Positions 18,378-21,596 of a stretch of 21,596 nt of DNA are shown here, one piece after another; positions within the stretch are counted from its first letter, which is position 1, and each line of letters begins with the position of its first letter. The translations under genes were made by a program, and so were the position numbers. Origin of the DNA: Pseudolysinimonas_A sp041984585 (lineage in GTDB: Bacteria > Actinomycetota > Actinomycetes > Actinomycetales > Microbacteriaceae); NCBI GenBank assembly GCA_041984585.1, contig JBHIXX010000041.1, positions 1 through 21,596 on the forward strand. The letters are read 5' to 3'. The notes under the pieces were generated by a model. That model had not been told where the DNA came from. It was given only the letters and a program-made list of their open reading frames with translations, and searched no databases.

Positions 18378-21300
18378 TCAGGACAGGCGGCGGCGGAGCG
18401 CGAGCAGCCCGATGCCGGCGCCGAACACCACGAGGGCGATGGCGAGCAGTCCGGCCGTCTCGACACCGGTCGAGGCGAGGCGGACGAACACGTTGAGCAC
18501 GTTCACCTCGTTGGCGACCGGGTCGAGGCTGAGCGTGACGAGCGCGAGCAGTCGCCCGGCCTGACGGATCTCGACCAGGTTGGCCCCGTGGTCCTCGATC
18601 TCGTAGACCGCGCACTGCGCCCCGACCGGGAGCTGCAGGTACTCGACCGTCTCGCCGTGCTTGAACAGCCGCTCCGCGCCGTCCGGGATGTCGAACGCCG
18701 TGGCGACGCCGTTTATGTCGCGCTCGCACTGGAGCAGGATCACGAAGTCCGACTCCATGTACGGCTTCGACGCGTTGCCCGTGACGGTGTTGTCGACGAT
18801 CAGCTGGGTGAGCACGAAGGTGTTGGTCACCTCAACGGCCTGCGCCACGCCGTCGCCGATGGCGAACTCGGGCACGTCGATCTCGGTCTCGGTCGCCCCG
18901 CCGGTGCCGGTCTCGCTGATCGCGCAGTCCGCGCCGGTCGGCAGGTCGGCGTACTCGGCCTGGTAGCCGTTCTCGAGGGTCAGCGCTCGCACCGCCGGGT
19001 CGTCGACACCCTCGATGGGCGTGGACGGGGCCGGGATGTCGACCGCCACCTCGGCGCCGTTCACCTCGCGGGTGCAGACCAGGGTGACGTAGAACGGACC
19101 GTCGCCGTAGAGCGCCACCCCGTCTCCGAGGCGGGTCTTGTCGACGTCCACCGATCCGGCGGTGTACTCGTTCTCGACGTCGACGTCGTTGCCGCCGACG
19201 GCCAGCTCGAGGCTGCCCGGGGTGACGGTCGACTCGTTCGCCCCGCCGGTGCCGGTCTCGGTGATCTCGCAGTCGGCGCCCGCGGGCAGCCCGGCGAAGG
19301 TCGCCTGGTAGGAGCCGGCCGCGGTGAGCGACCGGGTCGCCCCGCCGGGAACCGTGATCGGCAGCGTCTCGCCGTCGACCTCGCGCGTGCAGACCGCGGT
19401 CACCTCGAACGGCCCGATGCCGTAGAGGGCGACGATGTCGGCGTCGCCGAGACGGGTCTTGGTCACGTCGATGTCGGCCAGCTCGAAGGTGTTGGTCACC
19501 GCCACCGGCAGCGCGGCGTCGCTCGGGATCACGAACGCGGCCGTGGTGCCGGCGGTGACGCTGCCGTCGACGTCGATCGTGGTCGACGTGGCGCCGCCCG
19601 TCTTCGTCTCCTCGATGTCGCACTCGGCGCCCGCCGCCACCCGGGCGAGGTCGTCGATCGCCAGCGAGGCGCTGGTCACCGTGTAGGTCGCGTCCCACAC
19701 GGTCGCGTCGACCGGTCCGTCGTCGAGGGTGCAGACCACGCGGATGCTGAACGGCTCGGTCGCCCAGGCCGCCCCGTCGCCGGTGACCGCCTTCGACAGC
19801 TCGACCGTCCCCGACTCGTAGTCGTTGCGGATCGCCGCGAGGTTCTCGGCCGCGATCCCGACCCGCGCCGTGAGCACGATCGACCCGGTGACGGTGTCGC
19901 TCGAGTCGGATGCGAGCGCGATAACGCCCGACCCGCCGCTCGGCGTGGTGGTGACGCGCGACGAGGCGGAGCCGAGACGGTCGGTCTCGACGATGTCGCA
20001 CTCGGCGCCGACGACGAGCCCGCTGAGGTTCCAGGCCGGGTCGCCCTCCGAGAACGAGTTCTGCATCGGCGTCTCGGCGTCGTAGCCGGTGGCGTAGATC
20101 TGCTCGCCCTCGAACTCGCAGGTGACGGCGACCGGGAACGGCCCGTACTCGATCGCGGCTCCGGTCTGGTCGACCGCGTCGGACTGCACGGTCTTGGTCA
20201 CGGCGAGCCCGGCGAGCTCGAACACGTTGATCACGTCGACCGCGGGCTGCGCCTGGTCGTCGGTGAGCTCCCCCGCGTCGACCGCGACGGTGAAGGCGTG
20301 ACCGACCGAGGCATCCGCGGCCAGCACCGTGCCGTGGTCGGCGGCCTGAACGATCCGCGACGACGTGGCGCCGGCCGGGTCGGTCTCGGTGACGACGCAG
20401 TCCGCGCCGGAGGGCAGGCCGGTGAACGTCACGGTCCCGCCCGCCTGGAGCGTCTGCGACGCCGGGTAGCCGTCGACGACCACGTCGGCGCCGTCGACGT
20501 CGAGCGTGCAGGCGAGGGTGATCTCGAAGGTGCCGGTGCCGTACTGCGTCGCGCCGTCGCCCTCGGTCTCCTTGCCGACGGTGAGCGCACCGGTGAGGTA
20601 CCAGTTCTCCACCGTCACGGCGCCCGGGTCGGCCGTGGTGACCAGCACCCCGGTGCCGTCGAACGGCTCGTCGTCGCCGTCGAGGTAGCGGATGGCGTCG
20701 GGCGCGACATCGCCGGTGCCGGTCTCGACCACGTCGCAGGTCGAGCCGTGCGGCAGGTTCTCGACGGTGTCAAACCATGCGCCGCCCGAGGTCGGCAGGG
20801 TCAGCGTGTCGTCGAAGGCGACGACGTTGTTGGGCGCCACGCAGGTGACGTCGATCTCGAACGGCCCGGTGCCGAACTGGTCGCCGGCCCCGCCCTGCAC
20901 GTCCTTGGTGACGGTGAACGCGGTCACGCCGTAGCGGTTGACGACGGTCGCCGTGTTGGTGCCGACCGTGGGCGAGCTGTCGCGGGTGAGCACGATGGTC
21001 GCGCTCGTCGCGGCGGCGCTGCCCGAGCCGGCCGAGGTGACCCACTCGATCGAGGTCGAGTCGACCTCGTCGGGGATGGCGACCTCTTCGACCACGCAGC
21101 TGGCCCCGGCCGGCAGGCCGGTCAGCACGCGCGTCTCGTCACGGGTCATGTCGTCGAGCGTCATCGGGCTCGCCGAGTAGCCGTCCGCCAGCACGACCGA
21201 GCCCTGGAAGGTGCAGGTGACCTCCATGTCGAACAGGTCGGTCGAGTACACCGGGTCGCCACCCGTGTCGAGCGGGTCGACCCGCACGTCCTTGGTCACC

Positions 21301-21596
21301 GACAGGCGGGCCAGGTCGAACGTGTTGGTGATGGTCACGGTCGCGGTCGAGCCGTTGGGCACGGTCGCGCGGCCGGCGGTCGGAACCCCGGACTGCTGCG
21401 GCGAGAACGTCGTCGAGGTCGCGCCCGCGGCGTTCGTCTCGGTGACCGTGCACACCGAGGCGGCCGGCAGGTCGGTGATGGTGCGGCTCGGGTCGCCCGC
21501 GTTGAGGGCGAACGTGCCGCTCCACACGGTCGACGGGCGCGCGCTCGCCCGCGTGCGGACCACCGAGACGGTGTAGTGGCCGGTGGCGGTGGTCGC
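18378..21596 (-). CDS. Large cell-wall-anchored repeat protein (DUF5979/CnaB-like domains, LASTG sorting signal; 5' end outside window)
   Basis: The 3' 1072 codons of a larger gene; the frame is open to the right edge and the N-terminus and signal peptide are not seen, so a GTG at 21563 should not be taken as the start. The visible protein is eight complete tandem immunoglobulin-like repeats of about 107-134 residues and the end of a ninth. Each begins with a VTK-type strand, has a first Cys in a V-x-C strand and a second in GA-x-C-x-V-x-ET, and ends in T-N-x-F or similar. Such Lys/Glu/Asn arrangements resemble CnaB domains with internal isopeptide bonds. The C-terminus is LASTG, a hydrophobic segment and RRRLS. 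The LAxTG form is typical of class E sortases. It is strongly acidic and Thr/Val-rich, as expected of a rigid surface stalk, perhaps an adhesin. Confidence 0.9.
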   Translation of the reverse strand, partial: ATTATGHYTVSVVRTRASARPSTVWSGTFALNAGDPSRTITDLPAASVCTVTETNAAGATSTTFSPQQSGVPTAGRATVPNGSTATVTITNTFDLARLSVTKDVRVDPLDTGGDPVYSTDLFDMEVTCTFQGSVVLADGYSASPMTLDDMTRDETRVLTGLPAGASCVVEEVAIPDEVDSTSIEWVTSAGSGSAAATSATIVLTRDSSPTVGTNTATVVNRYGVTAFTVTKDVQGGAGDQFGTGPFEIDVTCVAPNNVVAFDDTLTLPTSGGAWFDTVENLPHGSTCDVVETGTGDVAPDAIRYLDGDDEPFDGTGVLVTTADPGAVTVENWYLTGALTVGKETEGDGATQYGTGTFEITLACTLDVDGADVVVDGYPASQTLQAGGTVTFTGLPSGADCVVTETDPAGATSSRIVQAADHGTVLAADASVGHAFTVAVDAGELTDDQAQPAVDVINVFELAGLAVTKTVQSDAVDQTGAAIEYGPFPVAVTCEFEGEQIYATGYDAETPMQNSFSEGDPAWNLSGLVVGAECDIVETDRLGSASSRVTTTPSGGSGVIALASDSSDTVTGSIVLTARVGIAAENLAAIRNDYESGTVELSKAVTGDGAAWATEPFSIRVVCTLDDGPVDATVWDATYTVTSASLAIDDLARVAAGAECDIEETKTGGATSTTIDVDGSVTAGTTAAFVIPSDAALPVAVTNTFELADIDVTKTRLGDADIVALYGIGPFEVTAVCTREVDGETLPITVPGGATRSLTAAGSYQATFAGLPAGADCEITETGTGGANESTVTPGSLELAVGGNDVDVENEYTAGSVDVDKTRLGDGVALYGDGPFYVTLVCTREVNGAEVAVDIPAPSTPIEGVDDPAVRALTLENGYQAEYADLPTGADCAISETGTGGATETEIDVPEFAIGDGVAQAVEVTNTFVLTQLIVDNTVTGNASKPYMESDFVILLQCERDINGVATAFDIPDGAERLFKHGETVEYLQLPVGAQCAVYEIEDHGANLVEIRQAGRLLALVTLSLDPVANEVNVLNVFVRLASTGVETAGLLAIALVVFGAGIGLLALRRRLS
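18381..18479 (-). other. Cell-wall sorting signal (LASTG, helix, basic tail)
   Basis: The last 33 residues read LASTGVE, about 20 hydrophobic residues and RRRLS. The order motif, membrane helix, positive tail is that of sortase substrates; Ala at the second position points to a class E sortase. No sortase gene lies in the window, so the enzyme must be encoded elsewhere. Confidence 0.85.
18480..21596 (-). repeat. Tandem DUF5979/CnaB-like protein repeats
   Basis: In protein order the units are R1 21315-21596 (partial), R2 20928-21314, R3 20595-20927, R4 20217-20594, R5 19815-20216, R6 19482-19814, R7 19161-19481, R8 18813-19160 and R9 18480-18812. R2-R8 each have one Lys in the first strand and two Cys. 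R7 and R8 are the closest pair, sharing KTRLGD, VALYG, GPF, VCTREV, GADC and ETGTGGA, which suggests a later duplication. R9 has Asn (VDNTV) where the others have Lys, and EIED instead of ET, but keeps both Cys. DNA-level identity is low between most units. Confidence 0.85.

Noticed and set aside
21563..21563. GTG at 21563 as the start of the surface protein
   Set aside because: The frame stays open with similar composition to the window edge, and the GTG falls inside a repeat strand without a signal peptide.

Overview
The window is about 70% G+C by eye and reads as a chromosome segment of an actinobacterium, most likely a member of the Microbacteriaceae. The RpoB N-terminus, the actinobacterial RpoC and RpoB landmarks, GTG and TTG starts, apparent leaderless promoters and a class-E-sortase-type LASTG anchor all fit. 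No tRNA, rRNA, CRISPR array, insertion sequence or integrase is visible.

Layout. (1) 1-6930, minus strand: rpoB followed by rpoC, with rpoC running off the left edge. (2) 6931-7167: a compact intergenic region with two strong back-to-back promoters, one for rpoBC and one for the plus-strand genes. (3) 7168-10243, plus strand: a spermidine-synthase-like methyltransferase-fold protein, a PQQ-dependent sugar-dehydrogenase-like lipoprotein, a SprT-like zinc metalloprotein and a CGNR zinc-finger protein. Several of these carry a -10 hexamer only 6-7 nt before the start codon. (4) 10270-17085: a sugar uptake and catabolism cluster. A ROK repressor (plus) converges on a five-gene minus-strand operon, in order of transcription: permease, lipoprotein binding protein, double-NBD ATPase, an uncharacterised TIM-barrel glycosidase-like protein and an SMP-30 lactonase. 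The promoter region of the operon contains a perfect 9+9 bp inverted repeat lying between a -35-like and a -10-like element, a good operator candidate. (5) 17302-18305: a divergent pair, a short ComB-like protein and an SRPBCC-fold protein, with both starts apparently leaderless. (6) 18378-21596, minus strand: a very large cell-wall-anchored protein, entering from the right edge, made of tandem immunoglobulin-like (DUF5979/CnaB-like) repeats and ending in LASTG, a membrane helix and arginines.

How the genes may work together. The ABC genes, glycosidase-like protein and lactonase are joined by 4-nt start/stop overlaps or short gaps and look like one regulated pathway: import of an unknown sugar or glycoside, cytoplasmic processing, and lactone opening. 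The substrate cannot be read from the sequence. The most unusual parts are the unassigned TIM-barrel enzyme in this operon, the asymmetric ATPase (Gln in place of the NBD2 Walker B Glu), the operator, the Asn at the RpoB rifampicin-site position usually occupied by His, and the multi-repeat stalk protein whose last repeat has lost its predicted cross-linking lysine.
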